From an uncultured bacterium (GTDB lineage: Bacteria > Bacteroidota > Bacteroidia > Bacteroidales > Bacteroidaceae): a stretch of 36,988 nucleotides of DNA. The notes beneath the pieces are model-generated. The model made no database searches, was not told the origin of the DNA, and was given only the letters and a program-made list of their open reading frames with translations. The stretch spans positions 1-36,988 of the forward strand of contig CALZUQ010000025.1 of assembly GCA_945829425.1 (NCBI GenBank). Reading direction: 5' to 3'. Positions within the stretch are counted from its first letter, which is position 1. Every line of letters begins with the position of its first letter. A program made the translations under genes and the position numbers. This document shows positions 6,184 to 13,789 of this stretch, in pieces.

Positions 6184-7584
6184 TTATCCGAAGATGACCC
6201 TCAACGCCTGTTCCACCCTTTTTACGGGATGCAGCTTGATGTTGAAGCGTGAGGTGTCGAGCCCGTTGACATTGTTCTGTGGTATGACGATGTCTGTGAA
6301 TCCAAGTTTCTCCGCTTCCGAGATACGCTGCTCTATACGGTTTACGGGACGTACCTCTCCAGAGAGCCCCACCTCTCCGCAGACACACCATCCGTTTTCT
6401 ACCGGAGTGTCGGTATTGCTGGATATCACCGCCGTGATGATGCTGAGGTCCATGGCCATGTCCGTAACCCTCAGTCCTCCGGCAATATTCACGAAGACAT
6501 CCTTTTGTGCGAGGCGGAAGCCTACACGTTTCTCAAGGACGGCGAGGAGCATGTTCAGACGGCGTTGGTCGAAGCCCGTGGCAGAACGCTGTGGCGTGCC
6601 GTAGGCTGCTGTCGAGACGAGTGCCTGAGTCTCTACGAGAAACGGGCGCACGCCCTCTATCGTTGCAGAGATGGCAAGTCCTGAGATGCCCTCATGGTCT
6701 TGTGACAACAGCAGTTCTGAGGGATTGCTCACCTCTCTCAGTCCCGTCTGCTGCATCTCGTATATTCCCAGTTCTGACGTTGAGCCGAAGCGGTTTTTTA
6801 TGGAGCGCAGGATGCGGTAGATATGATGCTGGTCGCCTTCAAACTGTATCACTGTATCTACGATATGCTCCAGGATTTTCGGACCTGCTATGGCACCGTC
6901 CTTCGTGATATGTCCTATGAGGATTACAGGCACTCCGCTGACCTTGGCGAAACGCAGCAGGGCAGCAGAGCATTCCCTCACCTGTGTCAGTGACCCCGGC
7001 GAGGAGTCCACCTCTTCTGTCGCTATCGTCTGTATGGAGTCAATGACGACAAGCTGTGGCTTTATGTCCTTGATACACTCGAATATCCTCTCCAAAGAGT
7101 TTTCGCAGAGTATGGAGACGTCGTCGCTGTCCGTCACTCCGCGTGGTGACAGTCGTTCGGCACGCATCTTTATCTGGTGTGCGCTCTCCTCTCCGCTGAC
7201 ATACAGGACGTTGATGTCGTGAAGGTTAAGAATAGTCTGAAGTGTCAACGTGGACTTTCCTATTCCCGGTTCACCTCCGAGGAGGACAATAGACCCTTTC
7301 ACCAGTCCTCCACCCAGAACTCTGTTCAGCTCTTTATCGCCCATGTCCAAGCGTGGCTCGTCCTTTGCGGATATCTTCCCCAACTTCTGTACTTCGTTAT
7401 GTCCCTTTGTCGCACCATATCGGTGCATAACACCTGCCGACGCTGCCGCCTGCTGTCCGCTGTTGCTGCTCACGCGTATTTCGCGGAAGGTGTTCCATTG
7501 TCCGCAGCTGGGACATTTCCCCAACCATTTCGCCGACTCCTGTCCGCAGTTGGAGCATACGTATGCTGTCTTGTCTTTTGCCAT
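6184..7584 (-). CDS. radA: DNA repair protein RadA (Sms)
   Basis: RadA is a RecA-like, hexameric DNA helicase that promotes branch migration during recombination. The 466-aa protein has the N-terminal zinc finger (C10, C13, C24, C27), the Walker A motif GEPGIGKST (104-112), Walker B (LVVIDSIQ, about 178-185), the RadA-specific KNRFG motif (263-267), and a C-terminal Lon-protease-like domain (about 300-466, e.g. GGLRVTDMAMDLSIITAVIS and GEVGLSGEVRPV). It starts 17 nt after the end of nth on the same strand, so the two repair genes are probably cotranscribed. No clear terminator follows; the GH35 pseudogene lies downstream. Confidence 0.98.
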   Translation of the reverse strand: MAKDKTAYVCSNCGQESAKWLGKCPSCGQWNTFREIRVSSNSGQQAAASAGVMHRYGATKGHNEVQKLGKISAKDEPRLDMGDKELNRVLGGGLVKGSIVLLGGEPGIGKSTLTLQTILNLHDINVLYVSGEESAHQIKMRAERLSPRGVTDSDDVSILCENSLERIFECIKDIKPQLVVIDSIQTIATEEVDSSPGSLTQVRECSAALLRFAKVSGVPVILIGHITKDGAIAGPKILEHIVDTVIQFEGDQHHIYRILRSIKNRFGSTSELGIYEMQQTGLREVSNPSELLLSQDHEGISGLAISATIEGVRPFLVETQALVSTAAYGTPQRSATGFDQRRLNMLLAVLEKRVGFRLAQKDVFVNIAGGLRVTDMAMDLSIITAVISSNTDTPVENGWCVCGEVGLSGEVRPVNRIEQRISEAEKLGFTDIVIPQNNVNGLDTSRFNIKLHPVKRVEQALRVIFG

Positions 7585-7601
7585 AAATATGTATGTCTAT
7601 C

Positions 7602-8240
7602 TCATGGTTTCTTTGCCGAAGGGCAGTATTGCGCTATGTCACATTTCTCACAATGCGCCTTCCTTGAGGTGCATACATACCGTCCGTGGAGCAGCAGCCA
7701 GTGGTGTGCCCTTGACAGTATGTCGGAAGGAATGAGTTTTACGAGCTGTCTCTCGACCTTCTCCGGCGTGTCGGCACTCTTCGTTACGAGCTGCAGGCGG
7801 TGGCTCACACGGAAGACATGAGTATCTACCGGCATGGCGGCTTTGTTGAACGCCACGGCGAGCATGACATTAGCGGTCTTCCTGCCAACACCCGGGAGTG
7901 ATGTCAGGCTGTCGAGAGTCTGCGGCACCTCGCCGCCGAAGTCCCCGACAATCTTCCTTGCCATGCTTACCAGGTGTGACGCCTTGGCGTTAGGATAGCT
8001 CACGCTGGAAATATGTCTCAGAATATCCTCCGGTTCCGCTTTCGCCATGGCGTATGCATCGGGATATTCGCTGAAGAGTCCTGGAGTGACGCTGTTCACC
8101 CTTTTGTCTGTACATTGTGCACTTAAAACGACAGCGCACAGCAACTGGAACACCGTGCCGAACTCCAGTTCGGTAGTTATCTCCGGTTGCTGTGCGTGGA
8201 AATAGTCCATTATGCGTTCAGTGCGTTCTTTCTTCGTCAT
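7602..8240 (-). CDS. nth: Endonuclease III
   Basis: Nth is a bifunctional DNA glycosylase and AP lyase for oxidised pyrimidines in base excision repair. The 212-aa protein carries the helix-hairpin-helix LPGVGRKTANVML with catalytic Lys121, catalytic Asp139 in PVDTHVFRVSHRL, and the C-terminal [4Fe-4S] motif C190-x6-C197-x2-C200-x5-C206. Length equals the E. coli enzyme. It heads the nth-radA pair. The 144 nt upstream, before the OmpH-like gene, show no terminator and no clear promoter, so read-through from upstream is possible. Confidence 0.98.
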   Translation of the reverse strand: MTKKERTERIMDYFHAQQPEITTELEFGTVFQLLCAVVLSAQCTDKRVNSVTPGLFSEYPDAYAMAKAEPEDILRHISSVSYPNAKASHLVSMARKIVGDFGGEVPQTLDSLTSLPGVGRKTANVMLAVAFNKAAMPVDTHVFRVSHRLQLVTKSADTPEKVERQLVKLIPSDILSRAHHWLLLHGRYVCTSRKAHCEKCDIAQYCPSAKKP

Positions 8241-8384
8241 ATCTTGAATCGCCCTGTTTTTCTGCTTCCGACACTTTCTTGCGCCTGACGAGCCTTCCGC
8301 TCTTCCTCCTCCAGGCTTTGCCTTCCTCTACTTTTGACCGTCGTCAAAAAGTCACGCCTTAGTGTCGTGTCATTCTTTTCAGTC

Positions 8385-9002
8385 TTACTTGTCTTTCTTC
8401 TCTGTTTCTTTCTTGACAGGAGCAGGCTTGTAAGCCTTGTTCAGTCCGGCAATGATCTCTTTCGTTATGTCGTAAGCCTTGTCAGCATACAGGAGGTTGT
8501 CGCCCGACTTAGAGAAGATGATAGAGTATTTCTTGTCCTTATTATATATTTTAAGGAAGTTGTTTATAGAGTCGTGCAGAGCCTCGTTATACTTTGCCTG
8601 CTCGTTCTGGAATTCAGAAGAGAGACGCTGCTGTAGGTTCTGCAGGTCCATGTTCTGCTTCTGGAGGTTAGCCTGAATAGCTTCTGCCTGCTCGCGTGTG
8701 TAGGCGTTCTGCTGTATCTTGCTCTGGAAGTTTCCGGCAGCATCCTGAAGAGCCTGAGCCTTCTTCTGTATCGTAGCCTCTATGTTCTGTCCTTTCTTTG
8801 TGAGGATCTGTGTATAGTCCTTACAGAATTGATACTGCGTCATGATGGAGTCCACCTCGACATAAGCTATCTTCAGTTCTGTAGGCACGGCAGGTGTCTC
8901 CTCGTTTGCCTGGTTGTCAGCATTCTGCGACTTGTTGCATGAAGTCAGGGCAGAAATGGTCGTCGCAGCTAAAAGAGCGACAGTAAAAATGTTTTTCTTC
9001 AT
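8385..9002 (-). CDS. OmpH/Skp-family periplasmic chaperone-like lipoprotein
   Basis: A 205-aa protein with a lipoprotein signal peptide (MKKNIFTVALLAATTISALT, lipobox cysteine C22). A conserved strand (LKIAYVEVDSIMTQYQFCKD) is followed by a long coiled coil (about 65-135, rich in Q/K/E/A), then NNFLKIYNKDKKYSIIFSKS and a Lys-rich end. This is the layout of Skp/OmpH, whose trimeric coiled-coil tentacles hold unfolded outer-membrane proteins. E. coli Skp is soluble; the lipobox here would tether the chaperone to a membrane. It is not beside bamA, where Bacteroidales carry other ompH copies. Confidence 0.9.
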   Translation of the reverse strand: MKKNIFTVALLAATTISALTSCNKSQNADNQANEETPAVPTELKIAYVEVDSIMTQYQFCKDYTQILTKKGQNIEATIQKKAQALQDAAGNFQSKIQQNAYTREQAEAIQANLQKQNMDLQNLQQRLSSEFQNEQAKYNEALHDSINNFLKIYNKDKKYSIIFSKSGDNLLYADKAYDITKEIIAGLNKAYKPAPVKKETEKKDK

Positions 9003-9050
9003 TGTTTATATTCTTGTTTTTGATTTTGTTCTCAGCGTTGTAAATACACC

Positions 9051-9278
9051 TTAATTCTCTTTGGCCAGTTTTTTCAGCTTCTCGCTTATTCTCTTTGCTC
9101 GCATCCTCTCCTCCCTGTCTTGGTCCATGACGCAATGTATTCCCCGTTCTTTCATGGCCTTGCTGTCGTGAATGTGCATGGACGACATCGTTCCGTTTTT
9201 CCTCACCACGACCTTTATGGCGAGAAATAGCATTGCTATAGCAATTATTAACATCGAACAGGCTATCGTTTCAATCAT
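9051..9278 (-). CDS. Small single-pass membrane protein
   Basis: A 75-aa protein with one N-terminal membrane helix (MIETIACSMLIIAIAMLFLA, about 3-23) and a basic cytoplasmic tail containing KNGTMSSMHIHDSKAMKERG IHCVMDQDREERMR. A tail of this kind (a His/Asp-containing stretch, KxxGIxC and a Q-D pair) appears in small Bacteroidales proteins of unknown function that I remember. It is divergent from pepD, with a promoter-like element upstream, and is followed 48 nt later by the OmpH-like gene. Function unknown. Confidence 0.75.
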   Translation of the reverse strand: MIETIACSMLIIAIAMLFLAIKVVVRKNGTMSSMHIHDSKAMKERGIHCVMDQDREERMRAKRISEKLKKLAKEN

Positions 9279-9285
9279 TTTTTAT

Positions 9286-9293
9286 TACCTTTG
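9286..9293 (+). promoter_or_regulatory. -7 element for pepD
   Basis: TACCTTTG, 71 nt before the pepD start; the -33 region is not well conserved. Confidence 0.5.
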
Positions 9294-9317
9294 CATGGAC
9301 AAAACAATATTTTGGTG

Positions 9318-9325
9318 CAAAATTA
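9318..9325 (-). promoter_or_regulatory. -7 element for the small membrane protein gene
   Basis: TAATTTTG on the minus strand, 39 nt upstream of the start at 9278. No clear -33. With the plus-strand element at 9286-9293 this gives a compact, overlapping divergent promoter region. Confidence 0.5.
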
Positions 9326-9364
9326 GTAAAAAAGTTTCGTATAATCATATAAATATATCTAATA

Positions 9365-10813
9365 ATGACTAAAAAAGAATTAAAACCAACAATTGTCTTT
9401 GAGGAATTTGCAAAAATCAATCAGATACCACGCCCTTCGAAGCATGAAGAGAAGATCATAGCATACCTGAAAGGTGTCGGTGAAGAACTCGGCCTGCCTA
9501 CCGTTGTCGATGAGACGGGCAACGTGATAATACGCAAGGCGGCGACACCGGGCATGGAGGACAAACCGTGTGTCATACTCCAGTCGCACATGGATATGGT
9601 TTGCGAGAGTCTCAAAGGAAAAGAGATAGACTTTGAGAACGACCCTATAGAGACGTATATCGAAGGAGAGTGGCTCTGTGCTGACCGCACCACTTTGGGT
9701 GCCGACGACGGCATAGGCTGTGCCATGGAGCTGGCACTCCTGCGTTCCAACGACATTGAGCACGGTCCGATAGAATGCGTCTTCACACGTGACGAAGAGA
9801 CAGGACTCACAGGAGCCATAGGCATGAAAGCCGGCTTCATGACCGGCGACTACCTCATAAACCTTGACTCGGAAGACGAAGGGCAGTTCTTCATCTCATG
9901 TGCAGGAGGAGTGAACACCACAGCGACATTCCGTTACTCACGTGAGGACGCTCCGGAAGGTTTCTTCTTCATGGAAGCACAGGTGAAAGGACTTCAGGGC
10001 GGACACTCCGGTGATGACATCAACAAGAAACGCGCAAACGGACTGAAACTTCTGGCACGGTTCCTGTATCAGGAGCAGCAGAAAATGCCGCTGCGTCTTG
10101 CAGAGATACATTGCGGCAAGGCTCATAACGCCATACCACGTGAGGGAACAGCTGTCTTCGCCGTCCCTGCCTCTGAGAAAGAGCAGGTGCGTATTGACTG
10201 GAACGTATTCCTGGCAGATGTTGCTGAGGAATACCACGTCACGGAAGGTCGCCAGGAACTGCTCCTTGCCTCTGCCGAACCACAGAAAGTAATCGACGAT
10301 ACCGTAGCCCAGCGTATCATACTCGCACTGCAGGCTGTTGACAATGGCGTGTTCAGCATGTGTCAGGACGAAGAGCTGTCATGGCTCGTAGAGACCTCAA
10401 GCAACCTGGCAAGCATTCATACCGAAGAGACAAAGGCAGTGGTGGTTACATCCCAGCGTTCGTGTGTCATGAGCCAGCGGGAAAACATAGCTGCCACGGT
10501 GAAGGCATGCTTCTTGTTGGCAGGTGCCGAAGTGGAGCAGGGCGACGGATATCCGGCATGGCAGCCACGTGCCAACAGCCACCTCGTTGACGTTACGGCT
10601 CAGACATACCGTGAGCTGTTCAACAAGGAGCCGAAGGTTATAGGCATACATGCCGGACTGGAGTGCGGACTCTTTGCCGAGCGTTATCCTAACCTCGACA
10701 TGGTAAGTATGGGTCCTACGTTACGTGGCGTTCATACTCCGGAAGAACGTCTCCACATTCCTTCCGTCCAACTCGTATGGGACCATCTTCTTGAAATTTT
10801 AAAAAGGATATAG
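9365..10813 (+). CDS. pepD: Aminoacyl-histidine dipeptidase (peptidase M20C)
   Basis: A cytosolic metallo-dipeptidase that cleaves Xaa-His dipeptides such as carnosine. The protein has 482 residues, close to E. coli PepD (485). Metal and catalytic residues are visible: SHMDMVCE (H75, D77), LGADDGIG (D114, D115) and DEETGLTGA (E144/E145). The dimerisation-domain motif GLQGGHSGDDINKKRANGL and the C-terminal metal ligand region GIHAGLECG and MGPTLRGVHTPEERL are also present. A divergent promoter region precedes it and an inverted repeat follows it. Confidence 0.97.
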   Translation: MTKKELKPTIVFEEFAKINQIPRPSKHEEKIIAYLKGVGEELGLPTVVDETGNVIIRKAATPGMEDKPCVILQSHMDMVCESLKGKEIDFENDPIETYIEGEWLCADRTTLGADDGIGCAMELALLRSNDIEHGPIECVFTRDEETGLTGAIGMKAGFMTGDYLINLDSEDEGQFFISCAGGVNTTATFRYSREDAPEGFFFMEAQVKGLQGGHSGDDINKKRANGLKLLARFLYQEQQKMPLRLAEIHCGKAHNAIPREGTAVFAVPASEKEQVRIDWNVFLADVAEEYHVTEGRQELLLASAEPQKVIDDTVAQRIILALQAVDNGVFSMCQDEELSWLVETSSNLASIHTEETKAVVVTSQRSCVMSQRENIAATVKACFLLAGAEVEQGDGYPAWQPRANSHLVDVTAQTYRELFNKEPKVIGIHAGLECGLFAERYPNLDMVSMGPTLRGVHTPEERLHIPSVQLVWDHLLEILKRI

Positions 10814-10858
10814 TCTTATGATGTCATAACACCCAATGACAATAACATACTATTATCG

Positions 10859-10903
10859 TTACGTTCAGCCGATGAATACTTATCAAGCGTCGGCTGAACG
10901 TAA
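10859..10903. terminator. Perfect 14-bp inverted repeat after pepD
   Basis: TTACGTTCAGCCGA (10859-10872) pairs with TCGGCTGAACGTAA (10890-10903); the loop is 17 nt. No T-tract follows on either strand, so it may be a weak or factor-assisted terminator, an operator, or an mRNA 3' stabiliser. Confidence 0.45.
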
Positions 10904-10952
10904 ATGTGTGTTCTCGTATATTTTTACGGAACCCGCCTAAAACAATCCGCCA

Positions 10953-12449
10953 GTGACAAAAAAACTACGCCATCATATCCTGCTCTTCATGCTCATCGTT
11001 TTTCCTCTTCTGCCTGTTAGGGCAGGAGAGATGCCGAAATACGAGGTGCGGGCTGTCTGGCTCACAACACTGCAAGGGCTTGACTGGCCTTCTGCCGTGG
11101 TTCGCTCAAAGTCAGACATTGAAAAGCAGAAACGTCAGCTGACAGACATCCTAGACAAATACCACCGTGCCAACATAAACACTGTGTTCTTCCAAACAAG
11201 GGTGCGTGCCACGACGATGTTCCCTTCTGACGCTTCAACAGGCAACGAGCCGTGGGACACGGCACTGACAGGCAGAGACAACGGCAATCCCGGCTATGAC
11301 CCTTTGGCATTTGCCGTGGAGGAGTGCCACCGACGTGGCATGGAGTGCCATGCGTGGATCGTCACCATACCCGTAGGAAAATGGAACGCACAGGGATGTA
11401 AGGCTCTGCGGAAAAGACTTTCCGACATTGTCATGAAGATCGGTGACGAAGGATATATGAATCCTGCCAACACACATACCGCACAATATCTCGCACGGTT
11501 CTGCTCCGGCGTGACACGCCGTTACGACATTGACGGTATACACCTCGACTATATCCGTTATCCCGAGACGATGAGATGCCTGCCACCACCCGCCGAAGGA
11601 CGAAAGAACATAACACGTATCGTACAAGCCATACACGATGCTGTGAAGAAAGAGAAGGCATGGGTGAAGGTCAGCTGTTCGCCGATAGGCAAGCACGACG
11701 ACACACGGCGTTTCAGCAGCAAGGGCTGGAACGCACGAACAAGAGTGTTGCAGGATGCCAAGGCGTGGCTTCGGCAAGGACTAATGGATGCGGAATATCC
11801 TATGATGTATTTCAAGGGTGAGCATTTCTATCCCTTCCTCGTTGACTGGAGTGAATGCCGCGGTGTGACACCTGGTCTTGCTGCCTACCTCCTTCATCCG
11901 CGTCAGAAAGACTGGCAGCTCAGCGACGTCACACGACAGCTGTGGGTGTCACGATCCTTTGGCATGGGGTTCTGCTTCTTCCGCTCACGGTTCTTTACCG
12001 ATAACGTCAAGGGGCTATATGACTTTGTGAGTAATGTCTTCTGCCCTTATCCTGCCCTCGTGCCGGCAATGCGATGCAGCGTGGCAGACGCGGAAAGACC
12101 TTTGCAGCCACAGCGTCTGGCTTTATACTCTTACGGCGGCAAGGCATATCTCGCATGGTGCGGAGTGCAAGACAGGTCGGACGGCAACTACCTATTATAT
12201 AATATATATGCCTCACCGTATTATCCGGTAGACACCACATGTGGCGACAACCTCCTCGTGGCGCGTCTCAGAACAACAGAACTGGAACTTCCGCAGCTGC
12301 CGGAAAACATGTATTTCGCTGTTACGGCAACAGACAGATATGGCATCGAGAGCACTCCCTGCCAGATGTCTGCGGAGAACATCCCTCAGGACGCCATGCC
12401 AGGGTGGTATTGGGTCACACACCCCCTTGGAAAGCGGCAATGTCGTTAA
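10953..12449 (+). CDS. Secreted GHL10-type glycosyl-hydrolase-like protein (YngK family)
   Basis: A 498-aa protein of the family annotated as glycosyl-hydrolase-like 10 (DUF187/GHL10). A hydrophobic signal peptide (about residues 5-24, ending PVRAG) leads to YEVRAVWLTTLQGLDWPS, the hallmark start of this family's TIM barrel. It continues with NINTVFFQTRVRATTMFPSD, GMECHAWI, YDIDGIHLDYIRYP and KVSCSPIGKHDD. A C-terminal beta-sandwich-like part (about 390-490) contains AYLAWCGVQDRSDGNYLLYN. Relatives are thought to act on cell-wall or polysaccharide substrates, and the exact reaction is unsettled. Start is GTG 10953; no ATG gives a full signal peptide. No obvious terminator follows. Confidence 0.9.
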   Translation: MTKKLRHHILLFMLIVFPLLPVRAGEMPKYEVRAVWLTTLQGLDWPSAVVRSKSDIEKQKRQLTDILDKYHRANINTVFFQTRVRATTMFPSDASTGNEPWDTALTGRDNGNPGYDPLAFAVEECHRRGMECHAWIVTIPVGKWNAQGCKALRKRLSDIVMKIGDEGYMNPANTHTAQYLARFCSGVTRRYDIDGIHLDYIRYPETMRCLPPPAEGRKNITRIVQAIHDAVKKEKAWVKVSCSPIGKHDDTRRFSSKGWNARTRVLQDAKAWLRQGLMDAEYPMMYFKGEHFYPFLVDWSECRGVTPGLAAYLLHPRQKDWQLSDVTRQLWVSRSFGMGFCFFRSRFFTDNVKGLYDFVSNVFCPYPALVPAMRCSVADAERPLQPQRLALYSYGGKAYLAWCGVQDRSDGNYLLYNIYASPYYPVDTTCGDNLLVARLRTTELELPQLPENMYFAVTATDRYGIESTPCQMSAENIPQDAMPGWYWVTHPLGKRQCR

Positions 12450-12484
12450 ATACTGTTAACATTAGGTGTCAAAATTGTCTTTTT

Positions 12485-12516
12485 CTTGCGTAAATGAAAG
12501 AAAATATATACTTTTG
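12485..12516 (+). promoter_or_regulatory. Promoter of the aromatic amino acid operon
   Basis: CTTG (12485-12488), 20 nt, TACTTTTG (12509-12516). Predicted transcription starts about 7 nt later, roughly 35 nt before the leader peptide ATG. Confidence 0.75.
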
Positions 12517-12558
12517 CAAGAGTAAAGTCAAAATACTAATAAAATTGTAAGAAAAGTC

Positions 12559-12636
12559 ATGAATAATCTTTCTGCACGATACTTTTACTTCTTTTATTAC
12601 TTTACAGGGAACTGTGAAGCGGGAATTTGTGTATAA
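12559..12636 (+). CDS. Phe/Tyr leader peptide of the pheA operon
   Basis: A 25-codon frame, ATG 12559 to TAA 12634-12636: MNNLSARYFYFFYYFTGNCE followed by AGICV. Residues 8-15 are eight consecutive aromatic residues, four Tyr and four Phe (codons 12580-12603). The frame lies just after a consensus promoter and just before an antiterminator/terminator pair, and the operon it precedes makes phenylalanine and tyrosine. These are the defining features of an attenuation leader peptide. Ribosome pausing at these codons would report shortage of charged tRNA-Phe or tRNA-Tyr. The nucleotides of codons 18-22 double as the antiterminator strand. Confidence 0.88.
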   Translation: MNNLSARYFYFFYYFTGNCEAGICV

Positions 12637-12730
12637 GCCCAACATGTTCAGAAGAGATATTCAGAATGACAAGAAAAATACTGAAAACTCCCGCTTCACA
12701 GAAACACTGTCGGAGCGGGATGTTTTTTTA
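12612..12730 (+). promoter_or_regulatory. Attenuator: antiterminator and intrinsic terminator, pheA operon
   Basis: Segment 2 CTGTGAAGCGGGA (12612-12624, inside the leader peptide) is perfectly complementary over 13 nt to segment 3 TCCCGCTTCACAG (12689-12701). Segment 3 is also the 5' arm of a terminator: TCCCGCT (12689-12695) pairs with AGCGGGA (12714-12720), and the inner ACAG (12698-12701) pairs with CTGT (12707-12710), followed by TGTTTTTTTA (12721-12730). The two pairings exclude each other. A ribosome stalled in the Phe/Tyr run leaves segment 2 free, giving antitermination; one that reaches the stop codon covers segment 2, giving termination. I saw no convincing segment 1. Confidence 0.87.
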
Positions 12731-12880
12731 ACGGGGCTTTAGTTCGCACCAGGTAATGCGGCCCAGGAACATGTCTTACGGCAACGATGTGTCCAAGGCC
12801 AAAGAAATCAAAAAACAATAAGGAGGGACTATATAGAACCCACCATAAGCAGAGAACCTACAATAAAACATCATAAAAAG

Positions 12881-13711
12881 TTGAAAAGAATAGCTATACA
12901 GGGCTTTGAAGGAAGTTTCCACGACATTACAGCCCACAGATATTTTGAAGGTGAACAGCTGCAGGTGATATGCTGCGCCACGTTTGAGGAGGTGTTCCAG
13001 CAGATGAAGGAAGACCCTACGATGATTGGACTTACGGCAATAGAAAACACCATAGCCGGCTCGCTGCTCCATAACTATGAACTCCTGCGCAACAGCGGCA
13101 TGACGATAGTAGGGGAGTATAAGACGCATATCAGCCACTGCCTGTGCTGCCTGCCGGGACAGACGACGGACGACATCTCGGAGGTACACTCACATCCCGT
13201 GGCACTCATGCAGTGTCGGGGCTATCTCTCACAGCATCCGGGAATGAAACTCGTAGAAGACGAGGACACGGCAGGCTCGGCGAAATGGATTGCTGACAAC
13301 GGACTGAAGAACGTCGCAGCAATATGTCATGTCGATGCTGCGGAGATGTACAGACTGCAGATCCTCGACCGTAACATTGAAGACAACAAACATAACTTCA
13401 CGCGCTTCCTCGTCCTCTCCGACCCACGCAAAGCAGACATGCTCCGAGCCATAAACCGTACGGACAAAGCTTCGTTGGTGTTCTCTCTGCCACATGAAGA
13501 AGGCTCGCTGTCGCAAGTCCTTTCAATACTGAGCTTTTACAGGATGCAGCTCACGAAGATACAGTCGCTGCCTATAATAGGGTGTGAATGGGAGTATCTC
13601 TTCTATGTCGACGTGACATACGACGACCTCGTAAGATACCGTCAGGCTATCGACGCCATAACACCGCTGACGAAGGAACTGACGATACTCGGAGAGTATA
13701 AGGCGGCATAA
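12881..13711 (+). CDS. pheA: Prephenate dehydratase
   Basis: Converts prephenate to phenylpyruvate, the committed step to phenylalanine. The 276-aa protein has the dehydratase domain (about 1-180; MKRIAIQGFEGSFHD, ALMQCRGYL) with the catalytic TRF motif (T174-R175-F176 in NFTRFLVLS). A C-terminal ACT domain (about 195-270) follows, with EGSLSQVLS and KIQSLPI in the places of the GALV and ESRP motifs that bind Phe for feedback inhibition. There is no fused chorismate mutase. The start appears to be TTG 12881: the frame is open upstream to the attenuator but has no in-frame ATG or GTG. First structural gene after the attenuator. Confidence 0.95.
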   Translation: MKRIAIQGFEGSFHDITAHRYFEGEQLQVICCATFEEVFQQMKEDPTMIGLTAIENTIAGSLLHNYELLRNSGMTIVGEYKTHISHCLCCLPGQTTDDISEVHSHPVALMQCRGYLSQHPGMKLVEDEDTAGSAKWIADNGLKNVAAICHVDAAEMYRLQILDRNIEDNKHNFTRFLVLSDPRKADMLRAINRTDKASLVFSLPHEEGSLSQVLSILSFYRMQLTKIQSLPIIGCEWEYLFYVDVTYDDLVRYRQAIDAITPLTKELTILGEYKAA

Positions 13712-13789
13712 TGCCTGCAGACATACCTGAATTCATACACATGCAGAACGTAATCGTTTTGCGGAAAAACGAAGCAAAAAGAAAAACAG

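Noticed and set aside
5963..6604. Plus-strand frame of about 213 codons crossing the GH35 remnant and the end of radA
   Set aside because: It is antisense to both, and its reading changes character at the radA boundary.
8241..8384. Short minus-strand frame between the OmpH-like gene and nth (Glu/Arg-rich, e.g. QSLEEEERKARQAQ)
   Set aside because: No ATG or GTG start and only an internal TTG. It is too short to support without a homologue.
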